Shown here in pieces: positions 8,739-17,497 of a stretch of DNA of 64,000 nucleotides. The notes below the pieces were generated by a model. The model was not told where the DNA came from. It was given only the letters and a program-made list of their open reading frames with translations, and did no database searches. Both the position numbers and the translations under genes were made by a program. Source of the stretch: Pseudalkalibacillus sp. SCS-8 (lineage in GTDB: Bacteria > Bacillota > Bacilli > Bacillales > Fictibacillaceae); NCBI RefSeq assembly GCF_040126055.1, contig NZ_CP143541.1, forward strand, positions 3,559,698 through 3,623,697. The letters run 5' to 3'. Position 1 is the first letter of the stretch; every line of letters begins with the position of its first letter.

Positions 8739-8748
8739 AATAAACGGG

Positions 8749-9111
8749 TTATCCTTTTAAAATAAATTCATTTCCATCTTCATCAGTAAATTGAACGAAC
8801 GTTCCCCATTGCATTTCTTTCGGCTCCTCCTTAAACGAGACGCCATTCTCCATCATCGTTTCATATGTTTTTATAACATCATCACATTCAAAAACAATGG
8901 ATGCTTTCATCTGTTCATGCCCTTGCATCATCGCTTTCGGATAGAGCACTAAACGAGTCGGTGCATTTGCAGGGGCCACCTCTAGCCAAAATGTGTCTGG
9001 ACCCATCGGCATCTCCTTCACTACCTCGAAACCGACTTTTTCCGTCCAAAAGGTTTTCGCTTTTTGTTGGTCTTCAACATAAACCGCTACAGTACCTAAA
9101 TTTTTGATCAT
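8749..9111 (-). CDS. VOC (glyoxalase/bleomycin-resistance) family protein
   Basis: 120 aa, one VOC unit built of two beta-alpha-beta-beta-beta modules. Visible landmarks are VAVYVEDQQKAKTFWTEKVG at the N-terminus, FWLEVAP in the first module, and ASIVFECDD followed by GTFVQFTDEDGNEFILKG in the second. The terminal D-x-D-G-N motif with its Glu is the usual metal site. The family covers dioxygenases, glyoxalases and antibiotic-binding proteins; substrate is unknown. It lies 45 nt downstream of an AraC-type regulator on the same strand and may be cotranscribed with it. Confidence 0.85.
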   Translation of the reverse strand: MIKNLGTVAVYVEDQQKAKTFWTEKVGFEVVKEMPMGPDTFWLEVAPANAPTRLVLYPKAMMQGHEQMKASIVFECDDVIKTYETMMENGVSFKEEPKEMQWGTFVQFTDEDGNEFILKG

Positions 9112-9156
9112 GATTATGGCTCCTTTTTCTGTTTGATTGGTCTTATCATACCATCG

Positions 9157-9987
9157 TCATTCAGGCTCATCATGTAAAAAAACGACGTCTTCCTTCGGTT
9201 TATTCGCTTTATCTAAAATCCACCTTTGATACTCCTTCGGTGTAAGGCCGAGACTTTCCTTGAACTCCTTGGAAAAGTGAGCATAATCAAAATAACCGAA
9301 TTCATACATGCAATCATGAAGATCGACATCCGGATCAAAAAAGATCCTAAGCCTGACCTGGTTGAAGCGAGCAACCTTACTTAGCTTTTTCGGAGTAAGC
9401 CCTGTCCAATCACTGCATTTTCGTTCATACTGTCTTTTCGAATAGTGACTCTTCTCAACAACGGATTGGATATCTGTTCCCTTCGGATCCTCATAAATTT
9501 CTTCAAGAGTAGATAAGAAAACTGGATCAAGCTCGTTATGGGACAAACCTTTCAGTAAAAAGCTTTCTAAATGGGGAAGCCCTTCTTCAAATGAAGCGTG
9601 GGCGAGTTTTTGTTCGAGTTGATTGACCTTATCAGACCTAAATACATCCTTCAGGGCAATGAAGCCATCCTTTAACTCTTTTACATTCAAATCCTTAAAA
9701 TATTTAAGTCCCCATGGCTTCAAGCGGATTCCAAACAGCTTGATGGTTCCCATTGCTTTTATAATGTGATAGTGAGTCAAAGTTCCGATCAAAAAGGAGG
9801 TCTCCATCGGTTTGCCTTTGACTTGATAGGATGCACCGAAATGAAAGATCATTTCAATACAGCCGTCCGGCCATAAAACTTCTTCATCGTCACGCTCGTC
9901 ATATTCCCTATGAAGAAGCCAGAAGCATTTTACATAAGGCTCCAGCTCTTTTGGCGGCTTTCTCTCTTCATACTTCACACGCTTCAC
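9157..9987 (-). CDS. AraC-family transcriptional regulator with DUF6597-type sensor domain
   Basis: 276 aa. The N-terminal 130 residues (PPKELEPYVKCFWLLHREYD, then LWPDGCIEMIFHFG and FGIRLKPWGLKYF) match the sensor domain common in this AraC subgroup. The C-terminal 100 residues carry two helix-turn-helix motifs; the second includes CMYEFGYFDYAHFSKEFKE and the signature GLTPKEYQRW. The start is a GTG with a weak RBS. It follows the GNAT gene by 9 nt. The ligand is unknown; it probably controls itself and the neighbouring VOC or GNAT genes. Confidence 0.85.
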   Translation of the reverse strand: MKRVKYEERKPPKELEPYVKCFWLLHREYDERDDEEVLWPDGCIEMIFHFGASYQVKGKPMETSFLIGTLTHYHIIKAMGTIKLFGIRLKPWGLKYFKDLNVKELKDGFIALKDVFRSDKVNQLEQKLAHASFEEGLPHLESFLLKGLSHNELDPVFLSTLEEIYEDPKGTDIQSVVEKSHYSKRQYERKCSDWTGLTPKKLSKVARFNQVRLRIFFDPDVDLHDCMYEFGYFDYAHFSKEFKESLGLTPKEYQRWILDKANKPKEDVVFLHDEPE

Positions 9988-9996
9988 ACCTATTTC

Positions 9997-10530
9997 TCAT
10001 AATCGAAATTCCAGCTGCATATCTAATGGCTCTTTTTCATATATTCTTTGATTGATTTCCTCAGCATATGTACAACCTAGCGAACGGTAAAAGTGCTGGG
10101 TTTCAACTGCAGGGTGAGCACCAATGTATACTTTCTCCGCTCCTAAATCCGATGCTTTCTCGCAACATCGTTTAAACAATTCCTTACCTATACCGTGCTT
10201 ACGGTACTCATTTGAAACATGGATGTAGGGAAGCTCAACATACTGATTCCTGGATCCGAACCTTTCGCCTTCCACATTTGCAAAACCAACCAACTTATCA
10301 TCCGCAAATGCTCCTATTACCGCTCCACCTTTTTCGATACACCGTTTCAGGTCTTGAATGACTCTTGCTTTGTGCGTATCATCCCACTCATCAATGAAAT
10401 GATCGTCTCTTACGGAGAAATTTCCTTCCTCCTTATGCCAGACCTGTTGCGTCACTTGATAACGATTGAAAACCTCCAATAGCCGGTTGTGCAAATCTTT
10501 TACCTGTAAGTCTTTATATCTAATTTTCAA
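9997..10530 (-). CDS. GNAT family N-acetyltransferase
   Basis: 177 aa. The acetyl-CoA binding motif A is IHVSNEYRKHGIGKELFKRC (R-x-x-G-x-G/A variant), followed by the motif B stretch GAEKVYIGAHPAVETQHFYRSLG. The domain fills the C-terminal two thirds. The start is a TTG at 10528-10530 preceded by AAGGGG at suitable distance. It is transcribed just before the AraC gene and 18 nt after the antiporter gene, so all may form one operon. The acceptor substrate is unknown. Confidence 0.82.
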   Translation of the reverse strand: MKIRYKDLQVKDLHNRLLEVFNRYQVTQQVWHKEEGNFSVRDDHFIDEWDDTHKARVIQDLKRCIEKGGAVIGAFADDKLVGFANVEGERFGSRNQYVELPYIHVSNEYRKHGIGKELFKRCCEKASDLGAEKVYIGAHPAVETQHFYRSLGCTYAEEINQRIYEKEPLDMQLEFRL

Positions 10531-10548
10531 ACTGCTTTACCCCTTTTC

Positions 10549-11745
10549 TCAACTTGAATGGATCAACTTCTTCGACAAAGGATAGACACCCAGACTTTGA
10601 ATGACTAATGAGAGGACAACTACTGAAAAGGATAAGGATAATAACAGATCCAAGTCACCCGTTGCCTTTTCATGCAGGCTGAGTATGAGGACGACGGACA
10701 TCGTTCCGCGAATTCCTGACCACGTAATGAGAGCTGCCTTTTTCAAACCGATGTCCCGACGCCAAGGACCAAACATCTGAGTAGTGCCATAAATGACAAC
10801 GAACCGTACGAGCATAGATAAGAGGAATATGATGAACGCGAGTCCCCAAAGATCCATATAGAGATGTTCCGTAGCCACGATACCGATCAGTAAAAACACT
10901 AACGATAAAATGGAAGGTTCAACAACATCCCAAAATCCTGAAAGTGCCTCCTGATAATGATCTTCCTTGTTCGTATGGTTGAACTCCCACGCTAACATCA
11001 CGCCTGCAGCAACAGTTGCAAGAACACCGGAAAAGCCGAGATGCTCTGCAATATGAAATACACCATAGGCAATGATGATACTTAACATCACTTGATAATC
11101 CTTATGGTGGGTAATATGGATCGCCTTACTGAAAATCCAGCCGATCACGAGGCCAAGGACTGCACCGCCTACACCCATATATAAGAACTCACCGAGAAAC
11201 GAAAGAAAATCGAATGATTTGTTCTCCATATATATTCCTGAAATGACACCGAAAAGGACGACACTTGTCCCATCGTTGATCATGGATTCCCCGTCTACGA
11301 CATCCGCCACATTCGAATCATCAGAAGTCGCCTTTTTCAAAATCGACACAACCGAAACGGGATCTGTCGGTGTTAGAATTGCGGCGATGACAAGCGCTCC
11401 GACAAAGGAAATGCTCGTAAACAAGCCTCCTATGAAAGCGATCAAAGCACCTAAAAACAGTGTGGTTACGATGATGCCGATCGTACTCAACATCCCGATG
11501 ATTCCTGCATTAGCCTTCAACGCCTTTGGGGAGAAGCTGTAGGCCGCTTTAAACAATAAACCAGGCAGGAAAATGCCATAAATGACTTCCTTAGTTACCT
11601 CTATACCAGAAAAGTAAGGGATGAACGATAAACCGATCCCGATCAATACGAGTAGAACTGGGACAGGAACGTTTTTTTGCTTTTTATCAATCGTGAAGAC
11701 GATGTATCCGATGAGGAGTAATAGGATGACCTGCGAGACCGACAT
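10549..11745 (-). CDS. NhaP-type Na+(K+)/H+ antiporter (CPA1)
   Basis: 398 aa with about twelve membrane segments. The CPA1 motifs are clear: ILTPTDPVSVVSILKK in the fifth-sixth segment and VVDGESMINDGTSVVLF (the E/D-G-E-S-x-x-N-D hallmark carrying the ion-binding Asp). A conserved SGIRGTMSVVL follows near residue 340. It exchanges cytoplasmic Na+ or K+ for protons at the cell membrane, relevant to pH and salt homeostasis. No cytosolic RCK/TrkA domain follows. AGGAGG lies ten bases before the ATG. It is the first gene of the run ending with the AraC/VOC genes. Confidence 0.9.
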   Translation of the reverse strand: MSVSQVILLLLIGYIVFTIDKKQKNVPVPVLLVLIGIGLSFIPYFSGIEVTKEVIYGIFLPGLLFKAAYSFSPKALKANAGIIGMLSTIGIIVTTLFLGALIAFIGGLFTSISFVGALVIAAILTPTDPVSVVSILKKATSDDSNVADVVDGESMINDGTSVVLFGVISGIYMENKSFDFLSFLGEFLYMGVGGAVLGLVIGWIFSKAIHITHHKDYQVMLSIIIAYGVFHIAEHLGFSGVLATVAAGVMLAWEFNHTNKEDHYQEALSGFWDVVEPSILSLVFLLIGIVATEHLYMDLWGLAFIIFLLSMLVRFVVIYGTTQMFGPWRRDIGLKKAALITWSGIRGTMSVVLILSLHEKATGDLDLLLSLSFSVVVLSLVIQSLGVYPLSKKLIHSS

Positions 11746-12064
11746 AGACTTGTCCTCCTGGTTGGCATAGGATGGGTAGTATATTTATACTCTATCCTTT
11801 CCTCTTCTCCACGAAACTCCCGCAATTAGAATTATTGGTGTAAAAGTACATTCAACTAATGCCTCGTTCATCTCCTCTTCATTATATACTTCGGCTAGCC
11901 GCCTCGCCTTTTTGAAAAATCCTAACAAGTTCCACCCCGCTCCTAAACGCTGCTTTCATCCAGTCGAAAGCGAACAACGAAATTTTTTCAGAAGGATATT
12001 CCATCTCACGAATATAATAGATAGACAAGGTTAAGGAATGACCATCGGACAGGAGGTAATCGGC
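11746..12064. other. Divergent intergenic region antiporter / adeC
   Basis: Serves both the minus-strand antiporter and the plus-strand adeC. No operator-like repeat was recognised. A 40-codon minus-strand frame ending at 11882 lacks a ribosome binding site and was not called. Confidence 0.4.
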
Positions 12065-13798
12065 TTGAATCTCAATTTTGAACGGTTGAAGAAGCGTATC
12101 GAAGCTGCCGGAAAACAAACGACCGCAGATTTGGTCATAAAAAATGGGAGAATTATCGATGTCTTTAACGGAGAAATCCTGCTTGGCGATGTTGCCATTA
12201 CAGATGGGTTTATCGTCGGAATCGGAGAGTATGAAGGCAACCACATCATTGATGCTGCAGACCGCTATATTTGTCCCTCCTTCATAGATGGACATGTTCA
12301 TATTGAATCCTCAATGGTAACCCCATCAGAGTATGCGAAAGTTGTTTTGCCTCACGGGGTAACGACTGTCATCACCGACCCTCATGAAATCGCCAATGTA
12401 TCCGGTAAAGAGGGAATTGAGTTCATAATACAGGATTCTGAAGACATCCCGTTAGATGTCCTTCTCATGCTCCCCTCGTGTGTACCGGCTACACCCTTTG
12501 AAAACTCAGGTGCAACGTTAACAGCACAGGATCTTGAACCTTTCTTTGAACACAGACGTGTCTTAGGGTTGGCAGAAGTGATGGACTACCCTTCTCTTCA
12601 CCAGGCGAAAAAAGAAATGCTAGATAAGCTTTTAACAACATGGAAGCACCGGAGTCATATCGATGGTCATCTAGCTGGTTTAGACCAAACCGCTATCAAC
12701 ACCTACAGAGCAGCTGGAATTTCGACGGATCATGAATGTACGACGGCTGCAGAAGCATTGGAACGGCTTCGGAGAGGCATGTACGTCCTCATACTGGAAG
12801 GATCCGCAGCCAAAAACCTGTCGGCACTCATCCCAGTCATAAACGAACAGAACGCGCGCAGATGCCTGTTCTGTACAGATGACAAGCATTTGGACGACCT
12901 AGTTGAAAACGGCAGCATCGACCATAACGTAAGGCTTGCCATTCAGAAAGGTATCCAACCAATTGTAGCGATTCAAATGGCCTCCCTAAATGCAGCAGAA
13001 TGCTATGGCTTATCTACGAAAGGCGCGATTGCACCAGGTTATGAGGCTGACTTCCTTTTATTAGACGATCTGAATGCATTAACGATTTCTGAGGTTTATA
13101 AAGGTGGAAAGCTTGTCGCTAAAGACGGAATATACATAGGAAAGCCTATGGAAAAAGAAACGCCCTCACCTGAACTGATGGAAACCATCCACACGAAAGC
13201 CATTAGTATCAAAGACTTGGAAATCCCCATCTCTGATTCCCGTAAAGCCAACATTATTGAAATTGTGCCAAATCAACTGATTACTAAAAAACGATTGGAA
13301 GAAGTCCATTGCGAAGATGGTCACTTCCAGCCCGAAGTATCAAAGGATCTGCTCAAATTACTTGTCATCGAACGGCACAAGAAAACCGGGAACATCGGAC
13401 GAGGGATCGTAAAAGGCTTCGGACTGAAGGATGGCGCCATTGCGACTACGATTGCTCATGATTCTCATAATATCGTTGCAGCAGGAACAAATGATACTGA
13501 CCTTCTAAAGGCAATTCATACGCTTCAAGACATGAACGGCGGGCTCGTTTTGGTGCAAGGTGGGAATGCTGTATCTGCATTGTCTCTACCCATCGGTGGG
13601 TTAATGTCTACCCAGGATTACCAAAGGATCTATACTGAACTGATGAACATGAAAAGCCGGTTATCCGATATCGGCTTCAAAGGATCATTCAACCCCTTCT
13701 TAACATTGTCCTTCTTGACCTTGCCTGTCATTCCGCATCTGAAGCTAACTGATCTCGGTCTCTTTGATGTTGATACCTTTCAGCATATCGATGTCTAG
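12065..13798 (+). CDS. adeC: Adenine deaminase
   Basis: 577 aa from a TTG start at 12065, which follows AGGAGG by eight bases. An in-frame ATG at 12038 overlaps no RBS and would put the RBS inside the gene, so it is rejected. It converts adenine to hypoxanthine plus ammonia for purine salvage. Amidohydrolase landmarks are the metal-binding GHVHIESSMVTP, the DPHEIANVSG segment, HIDGHLAGL and CTDDKHLDDL with metal ligand residues. The C-terminal half has the family-typical AHDSHNIVAAGTNDTDLLKA and GGLVLVQGGNAVSALSLPIGG in two pieces. It is a lagging-strand gene and appears monocistronic. Confidence 0.95.
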   Translation: MNLNFERLKKRIEAAGKQTTADLVIKNGRIIDVFNGEILLGDVAITDGFIVGIGEYEGNHIIDAADRYICPSFIDGHVHIESSMVTPSEYAKVVLPHGVTTVITDPHEIANVSGKEGIEFIIQDSEDIPLDVLLMLPSCVPATPFENSGATLTAQDLEPFFEHRRVLGLAEVMDYPSLHQAKKEMLDKLLTTWKHRSHIDGHLAGLDQTAINTYRAAGISTDHECTTAAEALERLRRGMYVLILEGSAAKNLSALIPVINEQNARRCLFCTDDKHLDDLVENGSIDHNVRLAIQKGIQPIVAIQMASLNAAECYGLSTKGAIAPGYEADFLLLDDLNALTISEVYKGGKLVAKDGIYIGKPMEKETPSPELMETIHTKAISIKDLEIPISDSRKANIIEIVPNQLITKKRLEEVHCEDGHFQPEVSKDLLKLLVIERHKKTGNIGRGIVKGFGLKDGAIATTIAHDSHNIVAAGTNDTDLLKAIHTLQDMNGGLVLVQGGNAVSALSLPIGGLMSTQDYQRIYTELMNMKSRLSDIGFKGSFNPFLTLSFLTLPVIPHLKLTDLGLFDVDTFQHIDV

Positions 13799-13857
13799 AC
13801 GATCAATCTTACAATACTCATCCTTTTTTATTCAGGAAAAAAACTACTATAAATTTA

Positions 13858-13876
13858 CGAACGTTTGTTCTATAAT
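13858..13876 (+). promoter_or_regulatory. Putative LexA (SOS) box overlapping the -10 region
   Basis: CGAACGTTTGTTCT matches 12 of 14 positions of the Bacillus LexA consensus CGAACRNRYGTTYC and abuts a perfect TATAAT at 13871-13876, so LexA would cover the promoter. No good -35 hexamer is seen. The DJ-1/PfpI gene begins 38 bp downstream. Confidence 0.55.
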
Positions 13877-13914
13877 GGTTTTATTAAATAATCTTTGATA
13901 AGAGGAGTGTTCGT

Positions 13915-14547
13915 GTGCAGACCAAAAACGTGTTTCTTTATGTATTCAATACAATGTCGGATTGGGAATATGGATATTTGATTGCAGAACTTAATACAGG
14001 AAGATTTTTCAAAAAAGATTTAGCACCTTTAAACGTTGTTACGGTAGGAGTGAATAAAGAAATTGTAACGACAATGGGTGGTCTGAAGATAAAACCAGAT
14101 ATCACTATAGATGATTGTACGCTTGATCGTGAATGCATGCTTATTTTACCTGGAGGGAACACGTGGGGAGAAGATATCCATCAATCTATTTTAAAAATAG
14201 CAGGTGAAGGCTTACAGCTCGGTGCTTTTGTTGCTGCAATATGTGGTGCAACAGACGGACTCGCGAATATGGGATATCTAGATTCCCGAAAGCATACAAG
14301 CAATAACCTGGAATACACAAAAATGATCTGTCCAAATTATAAAGGTGAAAAGTTTCATATGAATGAACCTGCAGTATCTGATAAGAATTTAATTACGGCA
14401 TCAGGAATAGCTCCTCTTGAATTTGCTATGGAAGTTTTGAAACAAATAGATGTATGTGCGCCAGATACATTGCAGTATTGGTACAACCTGAATAAAACTC
14501 ATGAACCCCAATACTTCTTTCAATTAATGGATTCACTAGATCGATAG
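13915..14547 (+). CDS. DJ-1/PfpI family (YoaZ-like glutamine-amidotransferase-fold) protein
   Basis: 210 aa with the class I glutamine amidotransferase-like fold. The nucleophile elbow is AAICGATDGLA with Cys110, and the preceding LILPGGNTWGED loop and acidic residues fit DJ-1/PfpI proteins. Members are peptidases, glyoxalases or stress chaperones; the specific activity is unknown. The start is the GTG at 13915 after GAGGAGTG. A likely LexA box overlaps the -10 element, suggesting DNA-damage induction. It is a monocistronic lagging-strand gene between adeC and the flagellin. Confidence 0.85.
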   Translation: MQTKNVFLYVFNTMSDWEYGYLIAELNTGRFFKKDLAPLNVVTVGVNKEIVTTMGGLKIKPDITIDDCTLDRECMLILPGGNTWGEDIHQSILKIAGEGLQLGAFVAAICGATDGLANMGYLDSRKHTSNNLEYTKMICPNYKGEKFHMNEPAVSDKNLITASGIAPLEFAMEVLKQIDVCAPDTLQYWYNLNKTHEPQYFFQLMDSLDR

Positions 14548-14637
14548 GTTGGAAGTTGAATTTTCATCCTAAAAAACAAATGAGATCCCGTCCAGCCGAC
14601 AGCATCTCTACTATGATCATATCCGAATTTCTTTTAT

Positions 14638-15894
14638 TTATTGGGCCATCTTATCTCCAAATAAGAGATCTGCGAAACGGGTACTGTTATCAATGCTATG
14701 AGCATGCAGGCTTGCGCCGACCTTTTGGAGTAATTTTTCCTTCGTAACACTCATGACGCCTTGAGCCATGTCCAGATCAGTAAGTTGAGAATCTGTGGCT
14801 ACGAGATTCGTTTCATAGTTGGTAATCTGTCTGACTTTACTTTCAAGGGCGTTTTGATAGGCCCCATATTTTCCTAATTCGGAAAGTGTATAGTCAATGG
14901 CCTTGTCTAATTTCTTGATCGATTGTTGACTATCATCAGCAGTTAAAAACGAGATTCGGTCCACATCCAACGCGAGGGTAGAGATATTGCTCATTTCGAC
15001 TTCATAATGGTCATTACTGCTCGGACCAACTTGAATTTTAAAGGATTTGGGTGTTCCTATGTAATCATAAGCGACATTATAATCGGATGGCTTCGTACCA
15101 CCAAGATTCTGAGCATATAACTTCCATTCGCCTGTTACAGGGTTGTTGAACCGCATGTATTCCGGATTGCCTGCCCAGCCGCTGTAGTAGGCATATTCAG
15201 AAGACCGATTGCTCTCATTTTCTAATGGTTGCCCATTATTTAGAGATGGATAATCATTTAAGTGCTTCTCACCCGCTTTATATTCATATGGCCACCAACC
15301 GAACAGTTCCTTCGTTGGACTGATTACATTGATATCCGGGAACAGTGCTCCAGAAATCGTATCAAAGAAACCTCTCACAATGAGAACGTCATTTTCCCCT
15401 TCAGGTACATTGAATGTCGCGGCATGCACGAACGGATTAGTCCACCATGTGCCTACCTTGACTTTATTGACGGATGTTTCAATTTCGTTCGTGAATAATT
15501 TGTTGTTGTTGAATGAGGTCTGGATGGAAACATCATCAATGTGTTTGAACAACTCTACTGCCTCATCCTGAATCGCTTTCCGATCGTTTGCTGATAACGT
15601 TTCAGTGGAGGCTTGTACACTCAACTCCCTGAGACGTTGCAACGTTGAATGAACATCCCGTACAGCACTTTCTGCCACTTGGACTAACGAAATCCCATCC
15701 TGGGTATTCCTCTCCGCCATCTTCAGCCCCCTGATTTGAGCACGGAGCTTGGAGGATATACTTAAGGATGCAGCATTATCCGCAGCACGATTAACCTTTC
15801 TGCCTGTCGATAACTGTTCGAATAGATTCGTAATGTTCGATTGAGATTTAAGATGAATATTGGTAGGGTTTATTTTATGGAAGGCTATAGTCAT
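14638..15894 (-). CDS. Divergent flagellin with a large inserted central domain
   Basis: 418 aa. Residues 1-135 form the flagellin N-terminal D0/D1 helices (LSTGRKVNRAADNAASLSIS, then RAQIRGLKMAERNTQDGISL). Residues 320-418 form the C-terminal D1/D0 helices, ending FADLLFGDKMAQ rather than the common ...QPQQVLQLL. The central residues 140-285 are a Trp/Tyr-rich domain. Its FNVPEGENDVLIV ... FPDINVISPTKE ... FNNPVTGEWKLYAQNLG pattern resembles the beta-sandwich of PPC or proprotein-convertase P domains. No other flagellar gene is nearby. The promoter shows an extended -10 (TGGTATAAT, 15969-15977) rather than a sigma-D motif. It may be a minor or specialised filament subunit with an exposed binding domain. 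Confidence 0.85.
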   Translation of the reverse strand: MTIAFHKINPTNIHLKSQSNITNLFEQLSTGRKVNRAADNAASLSISSKLRAQIRGLKMAERNTQDGISLVQVAESAVRDVHSTLQRLRELSVQASTETLSANDRKAIQDEAVELFKHIDDVSIQTSFNNNKLFTNEIETSVNKVKVGTWWTNPFVHAATFNVPEGENDVLIVRGFFDTISGALFPDINVISPTKELFGWWPYEYKAGEKHLNDYPSLNNGQPLENESNRSSEYAYYSGWAGNPEYMRFNNPVTGEWKLYAQNLGGTKPSDYNVAYDYIGTPKSFKIQVGPSSNDHYEVEMSNISTLALDVDRISFLTADDSQQSIKKLDKAIDYTLSELGKYGAYQNALESKVRQITNYETNLVATDSQLTDLDMAQGVMSVTKEKLLQKVGASLHAHSIDNSTRFADLLFGDKMAQ

Positions 15895-16036
15895 TTTATC
15901 ACCCCTTTACTACTACTATTTACCCTTGTTAATAGTAAAATAAAACTAAAATATAGTTCTTTTGTAACATTATACCAAGTTTTTAGTGGGTTTTATAGAT
16001 TTACTTTGACCAAATTTTTCCCTTTATTCGACAAAG

Positions 16037-16066
16037 AAAGCAGCCTTCTGACTGAAGGCTGCTGAA
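16037..16066 (-). terminator. Intrinsic terminator of the 98-aa membrane protein gene
   Basis: AGCAGCCTTC / GAAGGCTGCT around TGACT with a TTTCTTT tract on the minus strand. Confidence 0.85.
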
Positions 16067-16082
16067 TTAAACAACTTATGTA

Positions 16083-16379
16083 TCATTCTTCTTCATTTTT
16101 TTCTGCTATTTCAAGCTCTAATCCACCGAATTTACGTGAGAAGAAGTTATAAATGAAGGCCATGAGCATATTTATAAAACCCGAAACGAAAAGCATGACA
16201 ATTGGAAAACCGAGATATGGGAGACCGATGGTTAAAAGAATCTCGTTTTGTAAAGCTGCTCCAATAATGGTTATAATCAATCCAATAAATGCAATGATCG
16301 CTAGTGGTAATGCCGACATATAAAGTGAACTTTTAAACATACTCGCAGGACCTATTTTCTTAATTTCAATTTTCTTCAT
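16083..16379 (-). CDS. Small two- or three-segment membrane protein (DUF3566-like)
   Basis: 98 aa. The N-terminus KKIEIKKIGPASMFKSSLYM followed by hydrophobic stretches at residues 22-48 and 52-80 resembles the DUF3566 pattern (basic beta strand, P-x-S-x-x-K, then membrane helices). A charged C-terminus EIAEKNEEE is cytoplasmic by the positive-inside rule. AGGAGG-like sequence lies before the ATG, and a strong terminator follows. Function is unknown. Confidence 0.7.
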   Translation of the reverse strand: MKKIEIKKIGPASMFKSSLYMSALPLAIIAFIGLIITIIGAALQNEILLTIGLPYLGFPIVMLFVSGFINMLMAFIYNFFSRKFGGLELEIAEKNEEE

Positions 16380-16416
16380 GAAACCTCCTGTTTGATTTTT
16401 TATTTATTATATCGGT

Positions 16417-16449
16417 AAAAAAGAGCTGCCTCTTAAGGCAACTCTTTTA
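16417..16449 (-). terminator. Intrinsic terminator of the lipoprotein gene
   Basis: AAAAGAGCTGCC / GGCAACTCTTTT with one mismatch and a minus-strand T tract. Confidence 0.85.
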
Positions 16450-16460
16450 TAGAATGCTGG

Positions 16461-17363
16461 TTAATGATACGGTCTCATGTCGAAGTCTTGATTCTCAAAG
16501 TATTCCAACCGGTTCGGCATGATCTCATTGATCGTATCCAGAAGCTGCTGGCTGATCCGGTCTGCACGGTATTTGGCAGCTACATATAGGAGAAACGATT
16601 CTGCTAAGTCTTCTCGATCTGGGAAATCCTGCGCATACGTTGAGATGAACCTTCCGTCTAACGTTTGTGCATCCAGCCAATCGTTCTGGTCGAAATGGAA
16701 AGGATCAATCGAGGTATGGGTCCCTTCATGAATCAGCGTTTCCTCAAGAATCCCCTCCTGAATGTATGCATCCGCTTGTTCGGTATGGATGAGGATATTG
16801 TTGTTCCCTCCCCCGAACGGATTATACCCCTTATGGATCGTCACAGAATGAATTTCACTCTTTAGAACGGCCGATAGCTGCCCGATCGAATGCGTAAATC
16901 GCATTGCCTGGTACCAACTCTCATCTTCCGTCTCAAATTCTTGATTGACCTGGAATTCAATCGTAAAACCATCACTAAAAGAAGCTTGAAACAGGAACGC
17001 CTCTTCTTCAATCCAGTTATCTACCCTGCGATCAAACATGATTCTCTTTTCTTTTCCGATAAAATTCAACTCAAGGAACGTTGATGGATCATTCTCGGTC
17101 ACAATATGAGGGTCTAAGAAAATCGTTCCATCATAAGGCGGGGTGAGATCAAGTGGTTCTTCAGAAATCTCTTCTTCGTTTACTTCTTCTTCCTCATTCG
17201 ATTCTTCATCTACCTCCTTATCACCTTCATTTGTCCCATCTCCGGTTTCCTCTTCGGATTGCTGATCTACCGGATCTTTGGCATTTTCCTTGCTTTCGTG
17301 ACTCCCACAGCCATATAAGCCAATCATGACGAAAAAAAGGATCACTGCAAAAATCTTCCTCAA
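16461..17363 (-). CDS. Lipoprotein with HExxH metallopeptidase motif
   Basis: 300 aa. A signal peptide ends in the lipobox LYGC (Cys19), followed by a very acidic low-complexity linker (residues 20-70) that would space the domain from the membrane. The folded part contains EETLIHEGTHTSID, a zinc HExxH site at 212-216, and EDLAESFLLYVAAKY 35 residues on, where Glu255 could be the third ligand as in gluzincins. The protein is therefore probably an extracytoplasmic zinc peptidase or a non-peptidase relative; no named family was recognised. It is monocistronic with its own terminator. Confidence 0.75.
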   Translation of the reverse strand: MRKIFAVILFFVMIGLYGCGSHESKENAKDPVDQQSEEETGDGTNEGDKEVDEESNEEEEVNEEEISEEPLDLTPPYDGTIFLDPHIVTENDPSTFLELNFIGKEKRIMFDRRVDNWIEEEAFLFQASFSDGFTIEFQVNQEFETEDESWYQAMRFTHSIGQLSAVLKSEIHSVTIHKGYNPFGGGNNNILIHTEQADAYIQEGILEETLIHEGTHTSIDPFHFDQNDWLDAQTLDGRFISTYAQDFPDREDLAESFLLYVAAKYRADRISQQLLDTINEIMPNRLEYFENQDFDMRPYH

Positions 17364-17497
17364 TAGACGAGCCCTCCCCTTGATTAAGAGCTTAGTATGT
17401 AAAGATTCTATGTGGCGTGTAGAAAGTCCTATGTTCGTTATAATGACGGCATGATTTTCTCTTTCTTAGGAAAACATAGTGGGCAGGAGGGATCCAT

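Noticed and set aside
11882..12004. 40-codon minus-strand frame (ending FQKGEAASRSI) between the antiporter and adeC
   Set aside because: Weak start context, overlaps the adeC promoter region, and no family recognised. It could be a small gene but evidence is insufficient.
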